Part shown: in pieces, positions 19,301 through 25,623 of the stretch | How positions within the stretch are numbered: the stretch's first letter is position 1 | How the letters are laid out: each line of letters opens with the position of its first letter | From: Herbidospora mongoliensis | Lineage (GTDB): Bacteria > Actinomycetota > Actinomycetes > Streptosporangiales > Streptosporangiaceae | Length of the DNA stretch: 64,000 nucleotides | Assembly: GCF_001570545.1 (NCBI RefSeq) | Contig: NZ_BBXD01000022.1 | Span: 1 to 64,000 of the forward strand | Direction of reading: 5' to 3' | The notes under the pieces: generated by a model | What the model was told of the DNA's origin: nothing | The model's database searches: none | What the model saw: only the letters and a program-made list of their open reading frames with translations | Translations under genes and position numbers: made by a program

Positions 19301-19619
19301 AGTCGGGGTCCAGTTCGATGGTCTGGAGGCCGTCTTCGGAGTTGTTGTACACCGAGATCGTGTTGATCGTCTTGGTGATGCCGGTGCCCGGGTCGGTCAG
19401 CCGGATGTCGCCGTTACGCGCGGTGTGCACCACGCGCAGGTCGGGCAGCACGGCCATGTCGACGGGCTCGCCGACGTTCTTGGTGAGGGTGATCTTCTCG
19501 TAGTTCGACCACACGATGGCCGGGTCGTCGGCGGCCTGCGCGGCGGGCACGCCGAGCATGCCTAACGGAAGCGCCAGGGCGGCCACAATGGCCCCCAGCG
19601 CCCTTCGGGTACGCTGCAT
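16320..19619 (-). CDS. Secreted multidomain glucose/sorbosone dehydrogenase-like protein
   Basis: 1099 residues. A Sec signal peptide ends near PAAQAADDP (about residue 30). Residues 35-510 form a PQQ-type glucose/sorbosone dehydrogenase propeller (HVAGDIDWDADGNLYLGTGDN, VTGVRNPFRMDVD, DIEFGPDGALYVLDYG). Then come a PKD domain (about 515-610, YEWDFDGDGTFDGTG), a CBM6-like beta-sandwich (about 715-838), an OmpL47/Ig-like module (844-926, RQYSTNGGQTWSNAQNPVSI), another Ig-like strand set, and a C-terminal helical FIMAH-type domain (1018-1099). It likely oxidises or binds sugars at the cell surface or in the medium. It follows the Tat-exported TIM-barrel gene by 114 bp, probably the same operon. 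Cofactor and substrate are inferred. Confidence 0.88.
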   Translation of the reverse strand: MQRTRRALGAIVAALALPLGMLGVPAAQAADDPAIVWSNYEKITLTKNVGEPVDMAVLPDLRVVHTARNGDIRLTDPGTGITKTINTISVYNNSEDGLQTIELDPDFANNKWVYLYYAPSKMTPPYVETTPTGSSPNSLPAGQTDAYWDQWKGYNQLSRFKWDGDKLDLTTEQVIIKVEVQRGQCCHVAGDIDWDADGNLYLGTGDNTPASAPGANGFAPNNDAAGNPGLDTRRGSGNSNDLRGKILRIKVAGDGSYTIPAGNLFAPGTPKTRPEIFVTGVRNPFRMDVDSVTGNLSWADYGPDAGAPNADRGPMGYVEWNTTPLNKPINAGWPYCTGNNFNYNNWNFATNTPREWFDCNAGPTNTSKFNTGIAQLPPAVPADLYYGDNNTHQPIEWAGLTDFDPQGGQGPMGGPIYHYDAANPSTHKFPQYWDGKAFFAEFSQDYLAAFTIGGPDGPVTKIEQFLPNSALNTAAMPITDSPIDIEFGPDGALYVLDYGDGFFRANPDAGLYRIDYSPDNKSPQAKIKVDKRSSSGPPLTVNFDASASSDTEPGTLTYEWDFDGDGTFDGTGVQASHTYTTNGLYFARLKVTDSGGRSALTSIEISVGNTSPEVSVNTPANGGFFDWGQAVPFNLSAADAEDGPNAVCTRMQWNFGLGHDNHAHPQTLGTGCSGAWPTPANAPEHGETENIFGVVVVSYRDNGANGLPPALGEASIILNPKLQQAEHADIINGAVDTDDPNASGLGKITSLDPGDSIAWDPINFTGIDSVKVRASGAGTLALRWNSATAAPFANVTIPAGAGWQEVTAALTNAPTGTGQLYVTSTGGVEVDSFVYVGGGVADTTAPTVTATPNPAPNANGWNDGNVTVTVAATDNGTVSSRQYSTNGGQTWSNAQNPVSITAEGVTTFLYRATDNGGNVSPVGTLTVRIDKTNPTAAISGVTATEYGTGDVVTPVVTGTDAHSGVDTTTATIDGAPVTPGQPFELWKLSLGEHTLVGTVKDKAGRTATAQVKFTVTTSYEDLETLIPRLRDAGKITANGATALLNHLRDAQHSLSLNKPSAARSELNGFIRTLSQRDYVKDAELRAALERDANALLARI

Positions 19620-19733
19620 GGAAGGTACTTCTCCTTGGACGAGGAGTATCGGAACCGGACCGCCACGCCCGCCGGGGCAACGGCGGCTCCGCGCGGCGGT
19701 CCGGTATGAAACTGGCCTGCGACTGCTCAGTGG

Positions 19734-20906
19734 TTACTCGTAGTACCGGTCTTCGCGCATGGCGGCCCAGTTGTTCCAGCTCAGCTGAGCGATGTTGAGC
19801 GACTGCATCGGGTCGGTGCCCGGCGCGGTGTCCTGCTCGATCATCGGGTTGTGCTTGTCGCGGATCTTCACCGTCTCGAAGAACTCGCGGTAGTTGATGT
19901 TGCCGACGCCCAGCGGGGCCATCTCGTAACCGGCCGGCAGGGCCGGGTTGCTCTTGCCGTCCTTGATGTGGAACAGCGGGTAGCGCTTCTGGTTGTCGCG
20001 CACCAGCTGGAACGGCTGGAAGATGTTCTGCTGGACCGAGCCGTCCGGCGCCGTGAAGACGCTGAACCGGTACTGGGCGACGTGAGCCCAGTAGAGGTCC
20101 ATCTCCAGGTAGACCAGGTGCTTGTCGGTCTGGCTGAGGAAGTACTCCAGCTTGCGGACACCGGACGAACGGGTCGGCCGGCCCTGCGCGTCCAGCGGGC
20201 CGCTGTCCAGCAGGAAGTTGTACGCCGCGTCGTGGTTGTGCGTGTACAGCTTCAGCCCGGCGGCGGTCGCCAGCTCGCCCAGCGCGTGCCACTTGGCGAT
20301 GGCGATGTCCCAGTCGGCCTTGTAGTTGCTGCTGGTGGGGTCGCTGCCGGTCCCGACATGCTGCATGCCGAGGATGTTGGCGATCTCCAGGTGCTGCTTG
20401 AACCGGTCGATGTCGGCCTGGCTCAGCGGCCACGACGAGGGGATGAAGCCGTGGTTGCCCTGGGCCCGCAGGCCGTTGGCGTCCAGCCACGAACGCATTA
20501 ACTGCGCGCCGGCGACGGACTCGAGCGTACGGCCGCCTTCGGCGTTCGCGTGCTGGGTGTAGCCGGCGAACTCGACCTGCTTGTAGCCGATCGTGGCCAG
20601 GGCGGCGAGGACTTCCTTGAAGCCCGAGGGAGCCGTGTTGACCAGAGGGTCACGGCCCGTGGCGTCGCGGACGGTGTAGAGGATGATGCCTCGCTGGGAG
20701 GCGGGAACCAGGGCGCTCCGGTCGTCCGGCAGCACCGCCGCGGCGGCGGGGTCGGCGACGGGGGCGTCGTCGGCCATCGCGACCCCGGGCAGGGCGAGTG
20801 CCCCGGCCGTGGCGGCAGCCACACCGGTGGTGGCCGCGATGAACTGGCGCCGGTTCAGGCCCAGGCTTCGGCGGAGAGCGTCCTGTTGGGCATGCGTGTC
20901 GCTCAC
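19734..20906 (-). CDS. Tat-exported sugar isomerase/epimerase-like TIM barrel
   Basis: 390 residues from GTG 20906, chosen because GAGGAG is 5 nt upstream. The N terminus has a twin-arginine signal (NRRQFIAATTG, hydrophobic stretch, AMADDA cleavage). The mature protein is a xylose-isomerase-like TIM barrel (IGYKQVEFAGY, NILGMQHVGTG, LKLYTHNHDAAY, HLVYLEMDLYWA, PLFHIKDGK), with His, Glu and Asp residues at strand ends that could bind a divalent metal. Tat export suggests a cofactor- or metal-loaded fold. It precedes the secreted dehydrogenase gene, so the two probably act on the same external sugar. The substrate is unknown. Confidence 0.88.
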   Translation of the reverse strand: MSDTHAQQDALRRSLGLNRRQFIAATTGVAAATAGALALPGVAMADDAPVADPAAAAVLPDDRSALVPASQRGIILYTVRDATGRDPLVNTAPSGFKEVLAALATIGYKQVEFAGYTQHANAEGGRTLESVAGAQLMRSWLDANGLRAQGNHGFIPSSWPLSQADIDRFKQHLEIANILGMQHVGTGSDPTSSNYKADWDIAIAKWHALGELATAAGLKLYTHNHDAAYNFLLDSGPLDAQGRPTRSSGVRKLEYFLSQTDKHLVYLEMDLYWAHVAQYRFSVFTAPDGSVQQNIFQPFQLVRDNQKRYPLFHIKDGKSNPALPAGYEMAPLGVGNINYREFFETVKIRDKHNPMIEQDTAPGTDPMQSLNIAQLSWNNWAAMREDRYYE

Positions 20907-21174
20907 GCTTACTCCTCTTCGATGAGGGACGCGTGCGCCGATCACGTCTCTGTGACTCTGTGTCGACCCGCGGGCTGCCACCGCCCTTGAGCTGATCGAT
21001 GACATTGTTACTACGGGATATGGAGGGGGTCAACGGGCTCAGGCCTGCATTGTGATCCCCGGTCGGACCGTTCCTGAACCCCGTGGGAGCGTGTTCCTGC
21101 TGGCAGGTGGGCGCAGTGCAACGTCACATGGGGCCCTGGTGGGGTAATTAATCTCGTCGATCGGCAGACTTCTG

Positions 21175-21204
21175 TTGACAAAAATCATAAGTCCCATCTA
21201 TCGT
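21175..21204 (+). promoter_or_regulatory. Sigma-70-like promoter
   Basis: TTGACA (21175-21180) and TATCGT (21199-21204) are 18 bp apart in a locally A/T-rich island that stands out from the surroundings. The -35 is a perfect consensus. No protein-coding gene follows within reach on the plus strand. Confidence 0.5.
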
Positions 21205-21458
21205 CCCGAAACATGTAGGACATCTGTGGTTTCTCCTACAAAACATCCGATGTATCTCGGGTGCCGGTTCCGCCAGAGCCGAATGCCCTCGTCCATGCTC
21301 CAACTTCCGTCTCCTGGTGGATACGGTTCGGTCCCTCCCGTCGTCGCGCCGAGTCGACGGGGTCACCAGGGAAATGCCACCCCGGCCTGGATCCCCCAGC
21401 ATGAGTGTTCGGAAAACGCCGCGATCGCCGTACCTCCTCGGAGGCACGGCGATCGCGG
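21205..21458 (+). ncRNA. Candidate small RNA (promoter to hairpin)
   Basis: About 250 bases lie between the promoter-like motif at 21175 and a 40-bp hairpin at 21419-21458. An early inverted repeat TGTAGGA (21214-21220) / TCCTACA (21234-21240) could form a 5' stem-loop. The codons of the plus-strand frame here are atypical (low third-position GC), which argues against a protein. This is an inference from signals only. Confidence 0.3.
21419..21458. terminator. Long perfect hairpin, terminator-like
   Basis: CCGCGATCGCCGT (21419-21431) pairs with ACGGCGATCGCGG (21446-21458), and an inner CCTCC/GGAGG stem extends it with a 2-nt loop. There is no strong T run. A second hairpin, GACCAGCTG/CAGCTGGTC at 21471-21491, follows 12 bp later. 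Together they look like a factor-independent or tandem terminator. Confidence 0.55.
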
Positions 21459-21730
21459 GTTAGCCTGTTTGACCAGCTGATTCAGCTGGTCGTTCTGTAT
21501 GCCGGCCCATTCGCCGGCCACCTTCTTCGTCAGCAGCCCGATTGCCCGCCGGACCGTTCACCGACCCGGCCGATTCCCACCCAGGTCCCTCGCGACCGTC
21601 AGTCGACCCGTTCACCAGCTCGGCCGATCGCCCCTGGACCGCTTGCCGGCCGGTAGTCACCGGCGAGGCCCTCTCATCGTCTGATCGTCGCCGGCCCGTT
21701 GAATCGCCGGCCGTGTCGTGTGCTGAAGCA

Positions 21731-22455
21731 TCAGATCGCCGGACCGTTCACGACTTGGCCGTTTACCGGCCGGGTCCCTTGTGGTCGGCCGGTGCCGATC
21801 GGCTCGCTTGCCGATCCCATTGTTTGCCCGTTTGGGGCTTTTGTCCGAATCTGCGGTTGCGGGCCGGTTCTTCCGTCGAGTCCTTCGCCGCCCGTGTTTT
21901 ATACCGGTCGTTCGCCGGGCCGCCCGTTTCGCTGACCGAGGGTCGGCTTGCCGCCCGTGTCGTCTGCCGCTCGTTTTGCGGGGCCGCCCGTTTCGCTTCT
22001 TGGTCGGTTATGCGGGCCGAGGGTTGGTTTGCCGCCCGGGTTGCATGGCGCCCGTTTCGCGGGTTCGTCTGTTTCGCCTCTCTGGGCACCTTCCTGATCG
22101 AGGGTTCGCCTTTCGTGCCCATGTCGCATTTCGACCGGTTTTCTTCTCGCCTGGCTTGGGTGGCCGAACTGCCCGAGAAGGATTGGGCGGCCTGATCGGT
22201 AGGGCGGTCCGGTTTCCCCAGGGCGCGGCTGGCCAGGGCGAAAACGTCAGTCGTATGGGAGAAGATGGTCCGGCCCCGGGTGGGTGGGCCATCTCGACGC
22301 CTGCGGGTTCGCCGCCTGCTGATGTGGCCGGCCTCTGCTCGCGGATTGTCGACCGCTGGTTCGTTTGCCGGATCGTCTGACCGCCGCCAGCCGGTTCGTT
22401 CGTCAGCTCGCCTGACCGCTGTCGGCCCGTTCGTGGGTCAGATCGCCGGACCGTT
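21731..22455. repeat. 18-bp exact dispersed repeat pair
   Basis: TCAGATCGCCGGACCGTT occurs exactly at 21731-21748 and 22438-22455, 707 bp apart. A related 15-mer CGCCGGACCGTTCAC is at 21547-21561 and 21737-21751. Looser GACCG/GCCGG variants fill the space between. Chance identity over 18 bp in this short stretch is unlikely. Confidence 0.75.
21887..22012. repeat. 64-bp degenerate tandem repeat
   Basis: GCCGCCCGTGT recurs at 21887 and 21950, and the 17-mer GGGCCGCCCGTTTCGCT at 21917-21933 and 21981-21997, giving a period of 63-64 bp. A third, more diverged unit starts at 22031 with GCCGCCCGGG. No reading frame is preserved with gene-like codon use. Confidence 0.7.
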
Positions 22456-22656
22456 GCCGGCCCGCTCGTTCGTCGTCCCGGGTGACGGCTGGGGCTGACT
22501 TTGGGCGAGATCGCCGCTGCTCTGCTGTGCCGCCGTTGCGGGGCGGAGTGTGCGCGGCCGGTTGGCGCCGGGTGCGGGGCGGGCCGGGGCCGCGGCGGGC
22601 GGTGCCAGGGTGGGCGGAGCCGTAACGGAAAGAAAAGATCTTGAGCCTTTTGTCCC

Positions 22657-22683
22657 CCGCCGGGCCGTTGGGCGGCCCGGCGG
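22657..22683 (-). terminator. Terminator of the small lipoprotein gene
   Basis: CCGCCGGGCCG pairs perfectly with CGGCCCGGCGG around a 5-nt loop, 13 bp beyond the lipoprotein stop. It lacks a T run, as is common in high-GC actinobacteria. Confidence 0.75.
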
Positions 22684-22696
22684 TGGGGCGGTTCGA

Positions 22697-23065
22697 TCAG
22701 CCTGCGCAGGCGGTGGCGAGCTGCTGGGTCGCCTCGGAGGTCTTGGTGGCGAACTCGGTCATCGCCGAGGGGTTCGCCGGGTCGATCTTGAGGCTGGCCC
22801 AGGTGGTGGACATGGCGGTCAGCGACGACTTGAGGTCGCCGTCGGCCTTGTCGGCCAGGCCCTTGAGCTGGGTCGCGAGAGCCTGGGTCTCCGTGTTGAT
22901 CCCGTCGAGGTTTCCGGCGGCCTGGCCGACCTTGGTGCTGTAGTCGGTGAACGCCTTCATGGCCTCGTTGCACACCTCAGTGGTGTTCGAGCCGGCGCCA
23001 CAAGCGGTGAGGCCCATGAGGAGAGTGGTCGCACCGGCGACGAGGATGAGGCGAGCGGTCTTCAT
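22697..23065 (-). CDS. Small lipoprotein of unknown function
   Basis: 122 residues. MKTARLILVAGATTLLMGLTAC|G is a lipoprotein signal with lipobox LTAC. The mature part is alpha-helical (EVCNEAMKAFTDYSTKVGQAA..., ATQLKGLADKADGDLKSSL) with a Cys near the start and one four residues from the end (ATACAG) that may form a disulfide closing a helical bundle. AGGAAGG stands 12 nt upstream of ATG. Surface-anchored; no family recognised. It has its own terminator and lies downstream of mscL. Confidence 0.85.
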   Translation of the reverse strand: MKTARLILVAGATTLLMGLTACGAGSNTTEVCNEAMKAFTDYSTKVGQAAGNLDGINTETQALATQLKGLADKADGDLKSSLTAMSTTWASLKIDPANPSAMTEFATKTSEATQQLATACAG

Positions 23066-23176
23066 TGGGAGAGTGCCTTCCTAGTTGTCTTTGACGAGAC
23101 GGGACACTAGGGAAGCCGACTTGCGACGACCTTTCAGGCCGCTTACAGCTTTTACGCCTGCCTTATGCCCGAACCC

Positions 23177-23602
23177 TTACGCCGGTGGCCGCTCGGCCGC
23201 CGCCGGGGTGAGGTCGCTTGTGCAGAACGCACACCTACGAGCCGCGATGGGTACGTCGCTCAGACACTCGGGGCACTGCTTCTCCGTCGAGACCTTGTCC
23301 TTCTCGAACATGGTGACCAGCCGGGTCATGGGTGTGACCACCAGCCAGTAGACGACCGCCGCGATGATCATGAAGCTCAGTAACGTGTTGAGGAAGTGAC
23401 CGTAGGCGAAGTCGCTGCCGTTCAAGGTGAACTTCAGCTCGCCGAAGCTGTCCTCGGCGCCGCCGGTGATCGCCTTGACCAGGGGTGTGATGAAGTCGGC
23501 GACCACGGCCTGGATGAGGCCGCCGAAGGCGGCGCCGATGACCACGGCGACCGCGAGCTCCACGATGTTGCCGCGGAGGAGGAACTTTTTGAATCCGCTC
23601 AT
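23177..23602 (-). CDS. mscL: Large-conductance mechanosensitive channel MscL
   Basis: 141 residues from ATG 23602 (MSGFKKFLLRGNIVELAVAVVIGAAFG). It has the pore helix TM1, a periplasmic loop with FGELKFTLNGSDFAYGHFL, TM2 (LSFMIIAAVVYWLVV) and the cytoplasmic helix. MscL opens on membrane tension to release solutes during hypo-osmotic shock. Unusual is a C-terminal zinc-ribbon-like tail, CPECLSDVPIAARRCAFC. There is no ribosome site; TAGCCT lies 8 nt before the ATG, so the mRNA is probably leaderless. Twin CebR-type operators lie about 125 bp upstream. Confidence 0.94.
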   Translation of the reverse strand: MSGFKKFLLRGNIVELAVAVVIGAAFGGLIQAVVADFITPLVKAITGGAEDSFGELKFTLNGSDFAYGHFLNTLLSFMIIAAVVYWLVVTPMTRLVTMFEKDKVSTEKQCPECLSDVPIAARRCAFCTSDLTPAAAERPPA

Positions 23603-23610
23603 GGGCCCGC

Positions 23611-23616
23611 AGGCTA
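23611..23616 (-). promoter_or_regulatory. -10 element of leaderless mscL promoter
   Basis: TAGCCT on the minus strand ends 8 nt before the mscL ATG, placing the expected transcription start at or next to the start codon. The same hexamer and spacing precede lysA. Confidence 0.5.
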
Positions 23617-23724
23617 CCCAATGAAAGGGGGCAGATTCCGCATGAAAGATTCGGCAGGATTGCGGGAAGGTGGCGAGCGGGTCTGGCAACGGCTCCGACA
23701 CGGGCAGGAAACACGTGCTTATTC

Positions 23725-23756
23725 TGGGAGCGCTCCCATTGACGGGAGCGCTCCCA
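23725..23756. promoter_or_regulatory. Twin CebR-type LacI operators
   Basis: TGGGAGCGCTCCCA (23725-23738) is the exact 14-bp palindrome bound by CebR, the cellobiose-responsive LacI-family repressor of Streptomyces. CGGGAGCGCTCCCA (23743-23756) differs at one base. The centres are 18 bp apart, so the two dimers would lie on about the same helix face. TTGACG between them could be a plus-strand -35. The nearest gene is mscL, about 120 bp away; no sugar gene is adjacent. Confidence 0.85.
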
Positions 23757-23790
23757 TGGGTTCTCGCAGGATTAAACCCGTAATTCAAGG

Positions 23791-23824
23791 GATCGTGCGG
23801 ACACGTGCGGAGGCCCGCACGATC
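23791..23824. other. Hairpin downstream of the twin operators
   Basis: GATCGTGCGG pairs with CCGCACGATC around a 14-nt loop, 34 bp beyond the second operator. It could end a short transcript started at the operators, or be a remnant of the terminator of a lost gene. Confidence 0.4.
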
Positions 23825-23918
23825 GCCCTTACTCTCGCGGGTCAGAAGATCGCCTTCCACCGGGCGTTCCACAGAGTGGACCGGGAAGGGCCCCGGCGTT
23901 CCAGCCTGAATGGCCTTG

Positions 23919-24010
23919 CGACGCCCAGCCGGTCATGCGATGCCCGACTGGCCGTTACGGCGCGCGGCCGGTCTTGCGGTGCCCGACTGGTCATGACGAC
24001 GCCCAGCCGG
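23919..24010. repeat. Short degenerate tandem repeats (about 20 bp)
   Basis: CGACGCCCAGCCGG at 23919-23932 and 23997-24010, and TGCCCGACTGG at 23941-23951 and 23980-23990, alternate with diverged copies. The style resembles the repeats in the 21.5-22.5 kb stretch. Noncoding. Confidence 0.65.
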
Positions 24011-24081
24011 GCAGCCACGACACCGTCGGGTGGCTGGCCCCCGGCAGCGGTAGGTGGCTGTCTCGGTGTAACCCGCTCCGG

Positions 24082-25623
24082 TCAGGTTCCCTTCGCTGCG
24101 AAGGCTGCCGACAGCCGGTCGAGGGCCGCCTCCAGCCGTGTCTTGAGGGCAGGAGTGAGGACGCCCTCCCGGAGGCGGTCGTTCAGCTTTATACGGAGGT
24201 TGGGGACCGCGCCGCCGTCGTTGTTGGCGATCATGTTGCGCAGTTCGAGTCGCAGGTCCTCGGCGGCCAGCTTGCCGATGTCGCCCGACTTCCTGCCCTC
24301 GGTCACCAGGCGGTCGAACCCCGCCGCGGCCGACTCCACGGTCGGGGCGCCGGGGATCGGGCTGGCCAGCGGAATGGGGGCCAGAGTCGATCCCGGACGA
24401 GGGGTGGGGCGGGGCGGCGGGGGATCGGGTTTCTCGCCGGCCGGGGGATCGTCTCCAGGCGGGGGGCCTTCTTCTGCCGGGGGGTCGCCTCCGGCGGAGG
24501 GGTCGTCTCCGGTTGCCCTGTCAGGCTTCGGGTCGGTTTCGGTGGGGCCGCCCGTGTCCGGGGCGCCCGCTTCGGTGGCCTGGGGTTCGGCGGTGTCCGG
24601 GTTGGGGTCGAGGACGGGGCGGCTCTGGTCGGGTGAGGTGCGGGAGGTGGCCTGGCTCGTGGGGGTCACGGTCAGGCTCATGTCCGCGGCCAGCCCGGCC
24701 GGGGTGCCGCCGGGCTGCTGCCAGACCAGGATGCTGAGGGCCAGGACCCCCGCCACGGCCGCGCCCCACTTGACCCAGCCGGGCTCGCGTTCGGCCTCGC
24801 CGGGTAGCAGGGCGGCCGCGACCTCGCGGGCGCTGGGCCGGTCTGTCGGGTCGGGCGACAGACATCGGCGGCAGACGGCCGCGATCTCGGGGGGCAGTCC
24901 GGGGACGCCCTCGGCGCTGGGGGGTGGCCCGTCGCGGCGGGCCTGTTCGATGCCCTCCCAGGTCGTCTCGGGGTAGGGCGGGTGGCCTTTCAGCATTTCG
25001 TACAGGAGGACGCCCAGGGAGTAGACGTCCACCGCGGGTGCGGCGGGTAACTCCTTGAGGCGTTCGGGGGCGACGTACGGCGGGGTACCGAAGTCCTTGA
25101 CCAGGTCGTCGTCGGCCTCGCCGGCGAAAGCGGCGATGCCGAAGTCCAGGAGCTTGGCTCCCTCGGAGGTGAGCAGGACGTTCTCCGGCGTCACGTCCCG
25201 GTGCACGATGCCGCGTTCGTGGGCGGCGGCGAGCACCAGCGCCAGGCGGGCGGCGATGGAGGCGGCCTCCTCCCACGGGAGCGGGCCGTCGGACAGGCGG
25301 TCGGCCAGGGAGCGGCCCTCGAGAAGGCGCATGACGACGTAGGCGGCGAGGCGTCCCCGGGGGGTGACGGTCTCGCCGTAGTCGTAGACCTCGATGGCGT
25401 CGGGGTGGATCAGCCGGGCCGTCGCCCTGGCCTCCCGGCGGATGAGTTCCCGGCCGGGGTTGTCGCCGTCGAGGGAGGAGTCGAGCAGCTTGATGGCGAC
25501 GGTCCGCTGGAGCGACTGGTCGAACGCCTTCCAGATGACCGACATCCCGCCCGTCGCTATCCGCTCCTGGAGCAGATAGCGACGGGTCAGGACATCGCCT
25601 TCGGCCAGCTCAGGTCGATTCAC
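24082..25623 (-). CDS. Receptor-like Ser/Thr protein kinase
   Basis: 513 residues. Kinase domain about 14-270: glycine loop ERIATGGMSVIWKA, VAIK lysine, HRDVTPENV catalytic loop, DFG (LLDFGIAAF) and APE (YVAPERLKE). One membrane helix at about 283-302 (WGAAVAGVLALSILVW), then a long Pro/Asp/Glu-rich extracellular linker and a helical FIMAH-like domain (about 430-513). The catalytic-loop Lys of HRDxKxxN is Thr here; Asp and Asn are kept. There are no PASTA repeats, so the signal is probably not muropeptide. ATG 25623 overlaps the LacI-type repressor gene by 14 bp, so synthesis of the two is linked. Substrate unknown. Confidence 0.9.
   Translation of the reverse strand: MNRPELAEGDVLTRRYLLQERIATGGMSVIWKAFDQSLQRTVAIKLLDSSLDGDNPGRELIRREARATARLIHPDAIEVYDYGETVTPRGRLAAYVVMRLLEGRSLADRLSDGPLPWEEAASIAARLALVLAAAHERGIVHRDVTPENVLLTSEGAKLLDFGIAAFAGEADDDLVKDFGTPPYVAPERLKELPAAPAVDVYSLGVLLYEMLKGHPPYPETTWEGIEQARRDGPPPSAEGVPGLPPEIAAVCRRCLSPDPTDRPSAREVAAALLPGEAEREPGWVKWGAAVAGVLALSILVWQQPGGTPAGLAADMSLTVTPTSQATSRTSPDQSRPVLDPNPDTAEPQATEAGAPDTGGPTETDPKPDRATGDDPSAGGDPPAEEGPPPGDDPPAGEKPDPPPPRPTPRPGSTLAPIPLASPIPGAPTVESAAAGFDRLVTEGRKSGDIGKLAAEDLRLELRNMIANNDGGAVPNLRIKLNDRLREGVLTPALKTRLEAALDRLSAAFAAKGT

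Larger units (their letters stand above)
20907..22656. other. 1.75-kb gene-free, repeat-rich intergenic stretch
   Basis: No open frame here has the codon pattern or ribosome site expected of a gene. 20907-21170 is plain spacer. 21175-21240 is an A/T-rich island with a promoter-like motif. 21419-21491 holds two strong hairpins. 21540-22500 is made of short dispersed and tandem degenerate repeats rich in GCCGG, GACCGTT and GCCGCCCG. The stretch separates two minus-strand operons. It could hold a noncoding RNA, a decayed repetitive gene or a structural element; sequence alone does not decide. Confidence 0.7.
23603..24081. other. 479-bp intergenic region with operators, hairpin and tandem repeats
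   Basis: Between mscL and the kinase gene end there is no gene. The region holds the mscL promoter, twin 14-bp operators (23725-23756), a hairpin GATCGTGCGG/CCGCACGATC (23791-23800/23815-23824), and short tandem repeats (23919-24010). Plus-strand frames through it have poor third-position GC and are not coding. Confidence 0.7.

Noticed and set aside
21205-21330. Riboswitch (cobalamin or T-box) in the A/T-rich island
   Set aside because: None of the conserved box sequences is present and no suitable gene lies downstream on the strand.
21148-21447. Minus-strand frame with a Cys pattern (HRCPTCFGTIDGTYDFC) like a small zinc protein
   Set aside because: No ribosome site, low third-position GC and only one CxxC; probably chance within the A/T-rich island.
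21763-22122. Lys/Arg-rich minus-strand frame with internal repeats (NERQTTRAASRPS-like)
   Set aside because: The repeats are present in all frames, there is no ribosome site and codon use is not gene-like; better seen as noncoding repeats, though a decayed gene is possible.
21540-22500. CRISPR array
   Set aside because: Repeat units are degenerate, of uneven length and without uniform spacers; no cas genes are present.
23396-24976. Long plus-strand frame crossing mscL, the operators and the kinase gene
   Set aside because: Its middle part has poor third-position GC and the rest is antisense to real genes.
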